Positions 1 to 8,127 of a stretch of 40,460 nucleotides of DNA are shown one piece after another (the stretch's first letter is position 1; each line of letters opens with the position of its first letter). The notes under the pieces are model-generated. The model was not told where the DNA came from. It was given only the letters and a program-made list of their open reading frames with translations, and did not search any database. Where the stretch lies: positions 1 to 40,460 of the forward strand of contig JAJCYT010000022.1 of the NCBI GenBank assembly GCA_029262795.1. The letters are read 5' to 3'. This DNA is from Candidatus Fraserbacteria bacterium (GTDB lineage: Bacteria > Bipolaricaulota > Bipolaricaulia > RBG-16-55-9 > JAJCYT01). The translations under genes and the position numbers were made by a program.

Positions 1-3000
1 GATCCTTCTTCAGTCCCGTTGTTACGGATCGTTGCGTTAATCAAGAACACTTCGCCCACGTTGGCGGTGTCGCCCACGTTGAACTCAATGATCTGGAAGT
101 TCACATCGGTTGCCACTGCTGGTTCACCCAACCAAGGTTCATAGTCGACCTTGTCGCTCAAGCGATCGCCCAAGCCGTTCGGATTGCCATCAGCATCAGG
201 ACCAGAAGGTTCACCCCACCAGTTGTTGGTGGCGTCCAAGGTTTCCCCTGGCTTCAGACCCTGTGAATCGATGCCGAAGTTTTCGTTTCGTGCAATGTTG
301 TTGTTGTTAATCGTGCTGTCTTGTGAGCGGTCTGCATCTAATCCCACTTCGTTATCACGGATGGAATTATTGCTGACCACCACACCAATGGCTTGCAGGT
401 TGATGCCCACACCTTTGCCGTCATCGCCGCGAATGATATTGTTGTCAATCAACAAATTATCACCACGATCTACAGAACGAAGGGTGATGCCAGTGTTGTT
501 GCGTTCAAACGTACAACCAGTGACTTCTACATCGGAAAGATCGTCTGAACCATCCACCAAGGTGCCTTGTTCATCATTGTCGTTGGCAACGCAGTCTCTG
601 AGGTAGAGGTCTCGACCATTTTCACCTTTTACGTCGTAGCGGAAGCCAACATGATTTTCATTGGCAATTGTGTTGACCACCATCACGTTGTCCATGTCGT
701 CAGTGGAATCGAAGAAGAAGCCGGAACCCACGCTGTCGCGGTTGCGGTCATTGCGATTGGCAATCGAATCAGACACAGAAATGTTGCTCATGTCATCAAC
801 GCTGGACAGCAACTGGCCGTGGTCATCGTTGCGGCTGGCTTCCACGGTGTTGGTCTGCCAGTCACTGATCTTGTCGGCAAGGCCAAGGATGCCGTTACCG
901 GAACCGGTAGGTGCGCTGGAACCGTTTTGATGGAACTGTGCATTGCTGATTAAAATTTCGTCGATGTCGGCCAAATTGATGGCGGCCACTGCGCTGGTGT
1001 TAGGAAATGCTGCGATACCACCCACACCATAAGCAAGGCTGGAAATGGTGTTGTTGTTGGCGTCCAAATGAATGCCGTTACCGCCATTGTCATTGGCTTC
1101 TCCACCATCCCAGATAAAGTCGTTAATGTCGCCGAACGCGCTGATTTCTAAACCGTCAGCAGTTGGGATAGCAAGGCCTCGGCCTGAAACACCAATGCCG
1201 TTTTTGTTAAAAAGATTGTTTGTGAAGCGAGCGCCTGTGATGTCGTTGCCTGTGCTTGATAAAAAGACACCATTGTTACAGTTCTCTTTGGATTCATTGT
1301 TTTCAAACACCAAATCATTGATGTCGTTTTGTGAAAACAGTGCAAACCCATCCCCATGAGAGGTGTAAACTGTACCCAATCCCAACGCGCCAGGAGATGC
1401 ACCATTTGCATCTCGAATTTCTTGGCAGATGGTGCCATTATTCCAGAAAACATTGCCTTGAATGATGTTGGCATCGAAATCGCCCGGAATAGCAAAACCA
1501 GGATAGTCACCCGGTGCAGCAGCATCTGCGATACCGTCACCATCTTCATTTCCGGCTAGGCCAATAGAGACACCAGCGCCTACGTTGAGCCGAATGTTGT
1601 TGTATTTAAATTGGAAATCATTGATGTCGCCTGCATTGAGAATGGTCACACCATCAAACGTATAACGCCTGACCGCACCACCACCAGTGACCCTTGGACC
1701 TTCATTGCGGATGACATTGATTGTTACTGCAATGGCACCGTTTGCATTGATCACGTTGTTTTCAAACATCACGTTGTCAATGTCCTGAACGCCTGGTAAA
1801 CCACCAGTTACGCCAGGGAGGCCGCCAGTGATAAAAGCAATTGCTGATGCGAACAAAACACCTGAACTGCCATTGCCCGTGATGCCTTCTTCAAAGTCAT
1901 CATCGTGGTTGTCAACAAAATAGAGATCTTCAATTTGGCCTGAGTTGGAAAAAACAATGCCTGCGCCAAAGGTTCTTGGTTGAATGCCTGGCGCACCTGC
2001 ATTGCCATTTGTATCACCAAAACCATTTTGCATGACGATATTTTCTTTGATCAAAATGTTTTCAATTTGACCAACTTCATCGGACCAGTAAATGCCATTG
2101 TCTGCATTTCTTACAATGTAGTTGTGTTGAAGGACCAACTGTTCTTGGCTGCCGTTATTTCTGAGCAGTATCCCATTCATCGTGTTTGAGTCAATGTCAT
2201 TGTTGATGATAAAGATACCTTCATCTTCAGAACTGCCGCCCAAATTAGAAACTGAATTGTCAAAATGGATGCCGTTTCGTCCGGCAAAGGGGCTCACACT
2301 GGTCGGAGGCGTGGCCAGCACAGTTGTACTTTGACCGTTTAAGCGGATGATGTTGTTTTCAATACGAATGTTTTCTATGGCTCTGACACCAACAACAGCA
2401 GCGCCAAATCGATAAATGATCCCATCGCCTGCGTTGCTGTAAATGAAGTTGTTTTGAATGACAATATCTTCATCGCCCTGACCTCCGGCTGCCAGGTTGA
2501 CGGCGCCATAGTTTCCAATTGGAGGGGTTCCTACAAGAATACCATGACCATTGGCAGAGCCGCCGAAACCTCTTCCAGCATTCTGCACGGTGAGGCCCAT
2601 GTCTTCATCGTCGCCGCCAAAGCGGACGTTGTCAGCAGCAATAATGACATTGGGTTCAGCACCGACCATCAGCGTGCCATCGATCACAGTAACGTTGGCA
2701 CCATCACGCGAGCGAATTTCCAAGCCTGGCATGGCGTTGAATACAGTTGTTGCACCTGCGCCCAATGTAACCCCAGGGATTACCACTGCACCTGCTCCAT
2801 TGGATGGGTTGCCAGGAAAAGCTGGTGCGGCACCACCAATAACGAAATAGATACCAGGTGCCAATACCAATGTGTCGCCTGGCTGCGGTGTGACCCCGGC
2901 ATCAGGGCCGATGGTGGGTGGGAATCCGGCTGCGGCACGAACTAAATCACAAGCCGTGAATCCAGCCACAACAGCACAAGGTGCTGCCGGTGCCGGTACT

Positions 3001-3113
3001 GGGAAAATACGAATTTCGCGAGCATCAACAGTGCCTTGTCCGAAAAACAAAGACAATGATATTGTAAGTAAAAATAATAACAAAGTTAAAAATGACAGCC
3101 GAGAATGATTCAT
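1..3113 (-). CDS. Secreted parallel beta-helix repeat protein, 3' end cut by window edge (paralogue of the gene at 37392-40460)
   Basis: The frame is open from ATG at 3113 to the left edge, 1037 codons without a stop. Residues 1-31 form a signal peptide ending ...GTVDA before REIRI. The mature protein is built of many irregular Asn/Asp/Gly-rich units of the type 'NNVINANGA' and 'NNGVFLSSTGND', typical of right-handed parallel beta-helix (NosD/pectate-lyase-like) proteins. A terminal NNWWGEPSGP motif, common at the end of such helices, lies near nt 160-225. The last visible part (NVGDTANVGEVFLINATIRN) resembles a CARDB adhesion-type domain. No catalytic residues can be assigned. It is probably a cell-surface or extracellular protein that binds or degrades polysaccharide, but its substrate is unknown. 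The start lacks a clear Shine-Dalgarno; it is chosen because it gives a proper signal peptide, of nearly the same length as in the right-hand paralogue. Confidence 0.85.
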   Translation of the reverse strand, partial: MNHSRLSFLTLLLFLLTISLSLFFGQGTVDAREIRIFPVPAPAAPCAVVAGFTACDLVRAAAGFPPTIGPDAGVTPQPGDTLVLAPGIYFVIGGAAPAFPGNPSNGAGAVVIPGVTLGAGATTVFNAMPGLEIRSRDGANVTVIDGTLMVGAEPNVIIAADNVRFGGDDEDMGLTVQNAGRGFGGSANGHGILVGTPPIGNYGAVNLAAGGQGDEDIVIQNNFIYSNAGDGIIYRFGAAVVGVRAIENIRIENNIIRLNGQSTTVLATPPTSVSPFAGRNGIHFDNSVSNLGGSSEDEGIFIINNDIDSNTMNGILLRNNGSQEQLVLQHNYIVRNADNGIYWSDEVGQIENILIKENIVMQNGFGDTNGNAGAPGIQPRTFGAGIVFSNSGQIEDLYFVDNHDDDFEEGITGNGSSGVLFASAIAFITGGLPGVTGGLPGVQDIDNVMFENNVINANGAIAVTINVIRNEGPRVTGGGAVRRYTFDGVTILNAGDINDFQFKYNNIRLNVGAGVSIGLAGNEDGDGIADAAAPGDYPGFAIPGDFDANIIQGNVFWNNGTICQEIRDANGASPGALGLGTVYTSHGDGFALFSQNDINDLVFENNESKENCNNGVFLSSTGNDITGARFTNNLFNKNGIGVSGRGLAIPTADGLEISAFGDINDFIWDGGEANDNGGNGIHLDANNNTISSLAYGVGGIAAFPNTSAVAAINLADIDEILISNAQFHQNGSSAPTGSGNGILGLADKISDWQTNTVEASRNDDHGQLLSSVDDMSNISVSDSIANRNDRNRDSVGSGFFFDSTDDMDNVMVVNTIANENHVGFRYDVKGENGRDLYLRDCVANDNDEQGTLVDGSDDLSDVEVTGCTFERNNTGITLRSVDRGDNLLIDNNIIRGDDGKGVGINLQAIGVVVSNNSIRDNEVGLDADRSQDSTINNNNIARNENFGIDSQGLKPGETLDATNNWWGEPSGPDADGNPNGLGDRLSDKVDYEPWLGEPAVATDVNFQIIEFNVGDTANVGEVFLINATIRNNGTEEG
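148..323 (-). repeat. Left copy of near-identical inverted repeat shared by the two beta-helix genes
   Basis: Reverse-complemented, this segment matches 40278-40453 at 174 of 176 positions by eye. Positions 184-323 against 40278-40417 are identical over 140 nt. Flanking parts of the two genes are recognisably homologous but differ at roughly one base in five. The segment encodes the end of the beta-helix including the NNWWGEPSGP motif. Confidence 0.85.
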
Positions 3114-3156
3114 GGTTATACAGGGCAGTTTAAGGATAATTGCCCCTTTGCCTCCC

Positions 3157-3179
3157 TCATTGATCACAATAATCAATGA
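3157..3179. promoter_or_regulatory. Small inverted repeat upstream of the left beta-helix gene
   Basis: TCATTGAT at 3157-3164 is the exact inverse of ATCAATGA at 3172-3179, with a 7-nt spacer, centred about 55 nt upstream of the beta-helix start codon. A second short inverted pair, GGGCA/TGCCC at 3123-3127 and 3141-3145, lies in the presumed leader. The first could be an operator and the second an mRNA hairpin. Both are short, and no regulator is implied by the sequence. Confidence 0.25.
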
Positions 3180-3313
3180 TTATAATCATGGCATCACTCG
3201 AAGCAAGTCAAAAAACTCACCTTTTTGACCAATTGAAATTCAGAATATGGACTGTGATTTTCAGCGACTTTCAATAGAAGGTTTATTTGAAATGGAAATA
3301 TTAGCTGAATTTA

Positions 3314-3368
3314 TGAAGCCCTATATTTTGGATCACTCATAAATTTTTATCCAAAATATAGGGCTTCA
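3314..3368. terminator. Perfect 20-bp inverted repeat (hairpin) downstream of the molybdoenzyme gene
   Basis: Positions 3314-3333 and 3349-3368 are exact inverse complements over 20 bp with a 15-nt AT-rich spacer. The hairpin lies 32 nt past the stop codon of the gene ending at 3401 and about 200 nt before the start of the beta-helix gene on the same strand, so it most likely ends or processes the upstream transcript. There is no U-run after the stem in the minus direction, so it is not a textbook intrinsic terminator. A miniature repeat element is an alternative. Confidence 0.5.
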
Positions 3369-3400
3369 AACTGTTTCGTTTTAAAGTTCACTAAAACGGT

Positions 3401-5470
3401 TTAATCTGCCGCAACAGCTACCTTAACAGCTTCAACTTTGGCAGCACAGGCTTTGAGTTCCGTGATGCCGCAGTCTGGATCGTAAGCGTCATTGGTGAGG
3501 ATGTTGGTTGAAGATTCTGCATAGTGCATGGGCATCCAGATCACGCCATCGGCGATGCCAAACACTTTGGCCTTGACGGTGAGCTCACCACGTCGGGTAC
3601 TCACTTTGCAAGGCTGATTGTTTTCGATGCCCAATCTTTGTGCGTCTGCTTCGCTGATCTGCACATAATTTTCCGGCTCAGCAATACCAGATTTCGTGCG
3701 ACGCGTCATTGTGCCTGCGTTGTACTGCATGAAGGATCGGCCTGAAGTCAGTACAAACGGATAGTCTGTATCAGGCTCTTCAGCAGGCGGCGTGTGTTCG
3801 ATGGCGCTTAAAATGCCTTTGCCTCTGGTGAACTCACCTTCGTGTAAACGTGGTGTGCCTGGATGATCTTCGGTGGGGCAAGGCCATTGCAGACCTTCAT
3901 TTTCTTCCATGCGTTTGTAGGTGATGCCGCCGTAAATGGGGATGAGTTGTCGCATTTCTTCCCACACCGCTTCTGCATTGTCGTAGTTCATGGCATGGCC
4001 CATACGGGTGGCAAGTTCGCACAAAATGCTGACTTCTTCTTTGGCCTGACCCGGTGGATCAATGGCTTTGCGTACCAACTGCACACGTCGTTCTGTGTTG
4101 ACGAATGTGCCTTCTTTTTCCGCAAAGCTGGCGGCGGGTAGGATGACATCAGCATATTCAGCGGTCTTGTTCATGAAAATATCCTGTATCACCAGGAAGT
4201 CGAGCTTGGACAACGCTTTGTCAATTTTCTCCGAGTTGCCTTCACTAAGCGCAAAATCCTGGCCCATCACGTACATGCCGTGGAGTTTGTCGTCTAAAAT
4301 TTGATCCCACATCTGTGAGGCGAAGAAGCCGTTAGGCTTTGGAATGGAAATGCCCCACGCATCTTCAAATCGTTTCAGTGCAGCGGTGTCTTCAAATTTT
4401 TGATAACCAGGGAGTGTTTCTGGGCGCACCAAATCGGTGGCTCCTTGGACATTGTTCTGACCTCGAAGCGCATTCATGCCGCCGCCTGGTTTGCCCATAT
4501 TGCCAGTGATCATAGGCAGGTTGGCCAAAGCTTTGATGCTCTGGGTGCCGTTGCTGTGTTCGGTCACGCCAATACCGTAAGTGATGCTGCCAGGGCTGGC
4601 TTTGGCATAAAGTTCCGCCGCTTTGCGAATGTCATCGGCGGGCACGCCACTGATGGTTTGGGCATATTCCGGCGTGTACTTTTCCAATGATGCAGCAAAG
4701 GCATCAAAGTTTTCACAGCGTTTTTCAATGTAGTCTTTGTCGTGCAAATCCATCTTGATAATGTGATGGGAAATGGCGTTGAACAACACAATGTCCGAAC
4801 CTGGTTTCATGGGGAGATGCAGCACTTGAGCGCCTGCGCGTTCGCCTTCGGTCACCACTTTGGTGCGGCGGGGGTCAATCACAATCAAAGGAATGCCTTT
4901 GCGCAAACTTGGCAGAATCCATTGGCTCCAAATGATGGGGTGACTGTCCGCAGCGTTGCTGCCCACAACCATCAAGGCTTCAGGGCCAGGGTCAGAGAAA
5001 TCTTTGACGGGGTTACTCATCGCACCTGTGCCAAACACTTCGCTCAGCCCTGTTACTGTGGCAGAGTGGCAAATGCGCTGACACTGATCCAGATTGTTGG
5101 TGCCCAGCACCACACGAGCGAATTTTTGTGCCACATAGTTTTCTTCTTGTGTGCCGCGTGTGGTGCTGATCATGGCGACAGAATCGCGGCCATGTTCGTT
5201 TTGAACACGCTTTAAATTTTCAGCAATAAAGTCATAAGCCTCGTCCCAGGACACTTTGACGAACTCGCCATCTTTTTTAATCATGGGGTCAGTAAGTCGA
5301 TCAGGGTTACCGATAAATCCATGAGCCGTTGCCCCTTTAGGGCATAACGTGCCTTTGCTGATGGGGTGATCAGGCTGTGGCTTTACACCCGTGACTTTGC
5401 CCTCTTCGACCACTAAAAACATCCCGCAGCCAACGCCGCAATAGGGACAGATTGTTTTAACTTCACTCAT
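3401..5470 (-). CDS. Cys-type formate dehydrogenase-like molybdopterin oxidoreductase, catalytic subunit
   Basis: A 689-aa member of the DMSO-reductase superfamily closest in plan to FdhF-type formate dehydrogenases (about 715 aa). Cys8, Cys11, Cys15 and Cys43 form the N-terminal 4Fe-4S site. CQRICHSATVTG places Cys134-His135 where E. coli FdhH has Sec140-His141, and NALRGQNNVQGA carries the Arg equivalent to FdhH Arg333. The C-terminal molybdopterin-dinucleotide-binding domain runs from about residue 570. The expected reaction is reversible oxidation of formate to CO2. There is no extended ferredoxin-like N-terminus, no Tat signal and no electron-transfer partner gene nearby, so a cytoplasmic enzyme with partners encoded elsewhere is likely. 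ATG at 5470 is preferred because AAAGGTG lies upstream of it; an in-frame GTG at 5476 overlaps that site. The Cys-His and Arg residues favour formate over nitrate as substrate, but assimilatory nitrate reductase-like function cannot be fully excluded. Confidence 0.88.
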   Translation of the reverse strand: MSEVKTICPYCGVGCGMFLVVEEGKVTGVKPQPDHPISKGTLCPKGATAHGFIGNPDRLTDPMIKKDGEFVKVSWDEAYDFIAENLKRVQNEHGRDSVAMISTTRGTQEENYVAQKFARVVLGTNNLDQCQRICHSATVTGLSEVFGTGAMSNPVKDFSDPGPEALMVVGSNAADSHPIIWSQWILPSLRKGIPLIVIDPRRTKVVTEGERAGAQVLHLPMKPGSDIVLFNAISHHIIKMDLHDKDYIEKRCENFDAFAASLEKYTPEYAQTISGVPADDIRKAAELYAKASPGSITYGIGVTEHSNGTQSIKALANLPMITGNMGKPGGGMNALRGQNNVQGATDLVRPETLPGYQKFEDTAALKRFEDAWGISIPKPNGFFASQMWDQILDDKLHGMYVMGQDFALSEGNSEKIDKALSKLDFLVIQDIFMNKTAEYADVILPAASFAEKEGTFVNTERRVQLVRKAIDPPGQAKEEVSILCELATRMGHAMNYDNAEAVWEEMRQLIPIYGGITYKRMEENEGLQWPCPTEDHPGTPRLHEGEFTRGKGILSAIEHTPPAEEPDTDYPFVLTSGRSFMQYNAGTMTRRTKSGIAEPENYVQISEADAQRLGIENNQPCKVSTRRGELTVKAKVFGIADGVIWMPMHYAESSTNILTNDAYDPDCGITELKACAAKVEAVKVAVAAD

Positions 5471-5798
5471 GAACACACCTTTCTATGAATAAAACCATGA
5501 AACTCTATTGGTCATTTTAAATGTAAAAAAGCATCCAAATAACAAAAACGTTTTCATGTCTTAATGACGATCTTAACATACTAACAAAACACTCAGCAAC
5601 CACCACATAAGTCACAGGTGACGAACAGCTTGGACAAACGTCACCCAAGTGGCTGACCAATCCCAAAACCAGAATCTACCCTCGTCCTTCGAACTGGGGA
5701 AATACAGTGATACAACGGAAAGGTAGTTTCATCCAATGTGATCCATGTTGGATGGTGTGTGAGAGACAATCATTGTAACGGGAGAGGGTGAGCAATGG
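5471..5798. other. Divergent intergenic region between the molybdoenzyme gene and ftsW, with inverted repeats
   Basis: This 328-nt stretch holds no convincing gene. It must contain promoters for both flanking genes. GGTGACG (5617-5623) and CGTCACC (5639-5645) are exact inverse complements 15 nt apart, and GTCAC-AG-GTGAC (5611-5622) is a palindrome overlapping the first arm. These are plausible operator sites, but no regulator can be named. SD-like GGAGAGGG at 5781-5788 belongs to ftsW. Confidence 0.5.
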
Positions 5799-6959
5799 AT
5801 GGGTTCCGTTGGGATGGGCAGGTCTGCCTTGCGGCAGTCGGCCCGACATACACGCACGTTGCCTTCAAGCAACTCTTCAACAACCTTTATTCTATCTACG
5901 CTAATCGCCTTGCTCGTTTTGCTGGGGCTGTTAATGGTTTACAGCGCCAGTTACAGCTTTGCTTACGAGCGCTTGGGCGATCCCAACTTCTATCTCAAGC
6001 GACAAACCTTGCATGCCGTGATTGGCTTGGTGCTCATGCTCATCTTCGCCAGAATCGACCATCGGCTTTGGATGCGCATGGACGTTCTGTTTCTGGGATT
6101 TGCTTTTCTGATGGTGCTGGCAACGTTTGTGCCTGGCGTGGCTTCGGGCACACGTTGGATTCGCCTGGGACCCTTGAATCTACAACCCACAGAAGTTCTC
6201 AAAATCGCACTCATCGTTTACCTTTCAGCCTCATTGTATCGCAGGCGGGAACATCTCAAGACATTTTCACAGGGCGTCTGGCCACATTTGTTGGTGGTTG
6301 GGGTGATCGCGTTGATCACAATCAAACAACCGGATTTTGGCATGGCCTTAATGTTTTTATCGATCACTTATTTTCTCATGTTTATCAGCGGCGTTCGCTT
6401 CAAACATCTGTTATACACCGTGATGGCAGCACTGCCACCCCTGGTGTTGCTGATGATTGCCGCGCCGTATCGACGCGCTCGACTGATGTCGTTTCTCGAC
6501 CCTTTTGGCGATGCCAACAACACGGGCTATCAAATCATTCAATCCTTGGTGTCTTTGGGGTCGGGTGGGTTGTGGGGCCGTGGTTTGGGCAGTGGGGTCG
6601 AAAAACTGGGTTATCTGCCAGCGGCGCATACGGACTTCATTTTTTCAGTGCTGGGCGAAGAACTGGGGTTGTGGGGCGCATTTTTAGTGATGATGGGATT
6701 TTTCGCGCTGGGTTGTCTGGGTATCAAAATTTCGTTCAACGCGCCCGATCGCTTTGGTTCATTGATGGCGGCGGGATTGACATTCGCGCTTTGTTGGCAG
6801 GCATTGCTCAATTTGGGCGTGGCTGTTGGTGTATTGCCTGTGACGGGACTCACACTGCCGTTCGTCAGTTATGGCGGATCATCGCTGCTGACCTCAATGG
6901 CCATGGTGGGCATGTTGATCAGCATTGCGCGCGCCCAGCCTGGAGGATTGCATGAATAA
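5799..6959 (+). CDS. ftsW: Lipid II polymerase / division protein FtsW (SEDS family)
   Basis: A 386-aa polytopic membrane protein of the SEDS family, which polymerises lipid II glycan strands at the septum with its cognate class B PBP. Diagnostic stretches are the first helix followed by VYSASYSFAY, SGTRWIRLGPLNLQPTEVLK, KQPDFGMALMF, LGSGGLWGRGLGSG, YLPAAHTDFIFSVLGEELG and, near the C-terminus, PFVSYGGSSLL. About ten membrane segments can be counted. The gene overlaps murG by 8 nt in the normal dcw-cluster order, which favours FtsW over RodA. The N-terminus before the first helix (about 30 residues, Arg/Ser-rich) is slightly long; an in-frame ATG at 5814 is the alternative start. A 386-aa ORF four bases upstream in another frame (5795-6955) is a shadow. 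Confidence 0.95.
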   Translation: MGSVGMGRSALRQSARHTRTLPSSNSSTTFILSTLIALLVLLGLLMVYSASYSFAYERLGDPNFYLKRQTLHAVIGLVLMLIFARIDHRLWMRMDVLFLGFAFLMVLATFVPGVASGTRWIRLGPLNLQPTEVLKIALIVYLSASLYRRREHLKTFSQGVWPHLLVVGVIALITIKQPDFGMALMFLSITYFLMFISGVRFKHLLYTVMAALPPLVLLMIAAPYRRARLMSFLDPFGDANNTGYQIIQSLVSLGSGGLWGRGLGSGVEKLGYLPAAHTDFIFSVLGEELGLWGAFLVMMGFFALGCLGIKISFNAPDRFGSLMAAGLTFALCWQALLNLGVAVGVLPVTGLTLPFVSYGGSSLLTSMAMVGMLISIARAQPGGLHE

Positions 6960-8127
6960 TATCCTGGTGTGCGGCGGTGGCAGCGGGGGCCACGTTTATC
7001 CAGCTTTAGCTTTGCTCGACAAATTCAAACAACACTCACAAGTTGCCAACATTGGCTTTGTTGGGACTAAAAGAAACTTAGAATCAAAAATATTTCGCAA
7101 TCGTCAGGACATCGAATTTTTCCCAGTTTCCTCACAACATTTACGTGGCGGATTGAGGCAAAAGCTCGGTGGTATGCGTGAATTGGCCACAGGTGTTTAT
7201 CAAGCTTTTGGCATTTTGAAAAAATTCCAACCCAGTTTGGTGATTGGCACGGGCGGTTATTCTTCTATCCCCATGATGTTTGGGGCGTTGTATCGCAATA
7301 TTCCAACCGCCATTGTGGAACCCAATGTCAAACCAGGGTTGGCCAATCGACTGTTGGGGTTGCAGGTTGATCATATTTTCTGCCACCCGCGAAGCTATTT
7401 TGATTCCAACGAGCGCGTGTCAAAAACAGGCGTGCCGTTGCGTTGTAATTTATTTGACACTGAATGCAACAAAGACCTTTATAAAAAATGGGGCCTGGAC
7501 CCCAACAAGAAAACACTGCTGGTGCTGGGGGGCTCGCTTGGTGCAAAGTCGCTGAATCAATTGGCGCTGGGCATTGCAAAGCATTTGCCACTGCAGGTGA
7601 TTCTTTCACTGGGCACGCAACAATCCGACACCATCAATCATTTCCAGCAAGAAGCCAAAGGCCTCGACAACGTCAATCTTTTCCCTTACATCAAAAATAT
7701 GAATGAAGCACTGGCACTGGCCGATGTGGCTGTTTGTCGTGCAGGCGCATTGACGCTGGCAGAAATGAGCGCCAGAGGCATTCCCGCGATTACCGTCCCT
7801 TGGGAAGGATCAGCGGATTCTCACCAACTGCACAATGCCCGAACCCATGAAGCTCAAGATGCAGGCATTGTGATTCGTGAAGCAGACATGAATTTATACA
7901 TCGTGTTAAAGACCCTCAAGCGCATGCTGAAGCCCAAGACTTTTGAGGAGATGCATCGGGCCAGTTTGGCCATTGGCACGCATCACCGCTACGCCAGCAC
8001 GCGCATTTTGAAGGAGGTCGAACCTTATCTTTATGGACAAGTACCATTTTATCGGGATCGGCGGCGACGGCATGAGCGCGCTGGCCAGGGTTTTCTGGCA
8101 GCAGCGTCGCCCGCTACAAGGGTCTAA
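6952..8127 (+). CDS. murG: UDP-GlcNAc:undecaprenyl-PP-MurNAc-pentapeptide GlcNAc transferase MurG
   Basis: MurG adds GlcNAc to lipid I to give lipid II at the inner face of the cytoplasmic membrane. The N-terminal GGGSGGHVYPALAL glycine-rich loop, GTGGYSSIPMM, the EPNVKPGLANRLL segment and the UDP-GlcNAc-binding region CRAGALTLAEMSARGIPAITVP are all present. ATG at 6952 is preceded by TGGAGG inside the ftsW end; an upstream in-frame start at 6925 would lie fully within ftsW and is not used. The protein is 391 aa, about 35 residues longer than E. coli MurG. The extra C-terminal 30 residues (Arg-rich, ...RDRRRRHERAG...) are encoded in the 95 nt that overlap the start of murC. That tail looks like out-of-frame murC sequence, so a frameshift, a sequencing error or a recent loss of the original stop should be considered. 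Confidence 0.93.
   Translation: MNNILVCGGGSGGHVYPALALLDKFKQHSQVANIGFVGTKRNLESKIFRNRQDIEFFPVSSQHLRGGLRQKLGGMRELATGVYQAFGILKKFQPSLVIGTGGYSSIPMMFGALYRNIPTAIVEPNVKPGLANRLLGLQVDHIFCHPRSYFDSNERVSKTGVPLRCNLFDTECNKDLYKKWGLDPNKKTLLVLGGSLGAKSLNQLALGIAKHLPLQVILSLGTQQSDTINHFQQEAKGLDNVNLFPYIKNMNEALALADVAVCRAGALTLAEMSARGIPAITVPWEGSADSHQLHNARTHEAQDAGIVIREADMNLYIVLKTLKRMLKPKTFEEMHRASLAIGTHHRYASTRILKEVEPYLYGQVPFYRDRRRRHERAGQGFLAAASPATRV

Noticed and set aside
1..4. GATC at the left end as a cloning junction of a 40-kb insert
   Set aside because: The size and the site fit a large-insert clone, but the right end has no such site and a GATC occurs by chance often. It cannot be supported.
5795..6955. A 386-aa open frame shifted by one base from ftsW
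   Set aside because: Its translation has no hydrophobic pattern or family motif, while the frame at 5799 gives a clear FtsW. It is a shadow.
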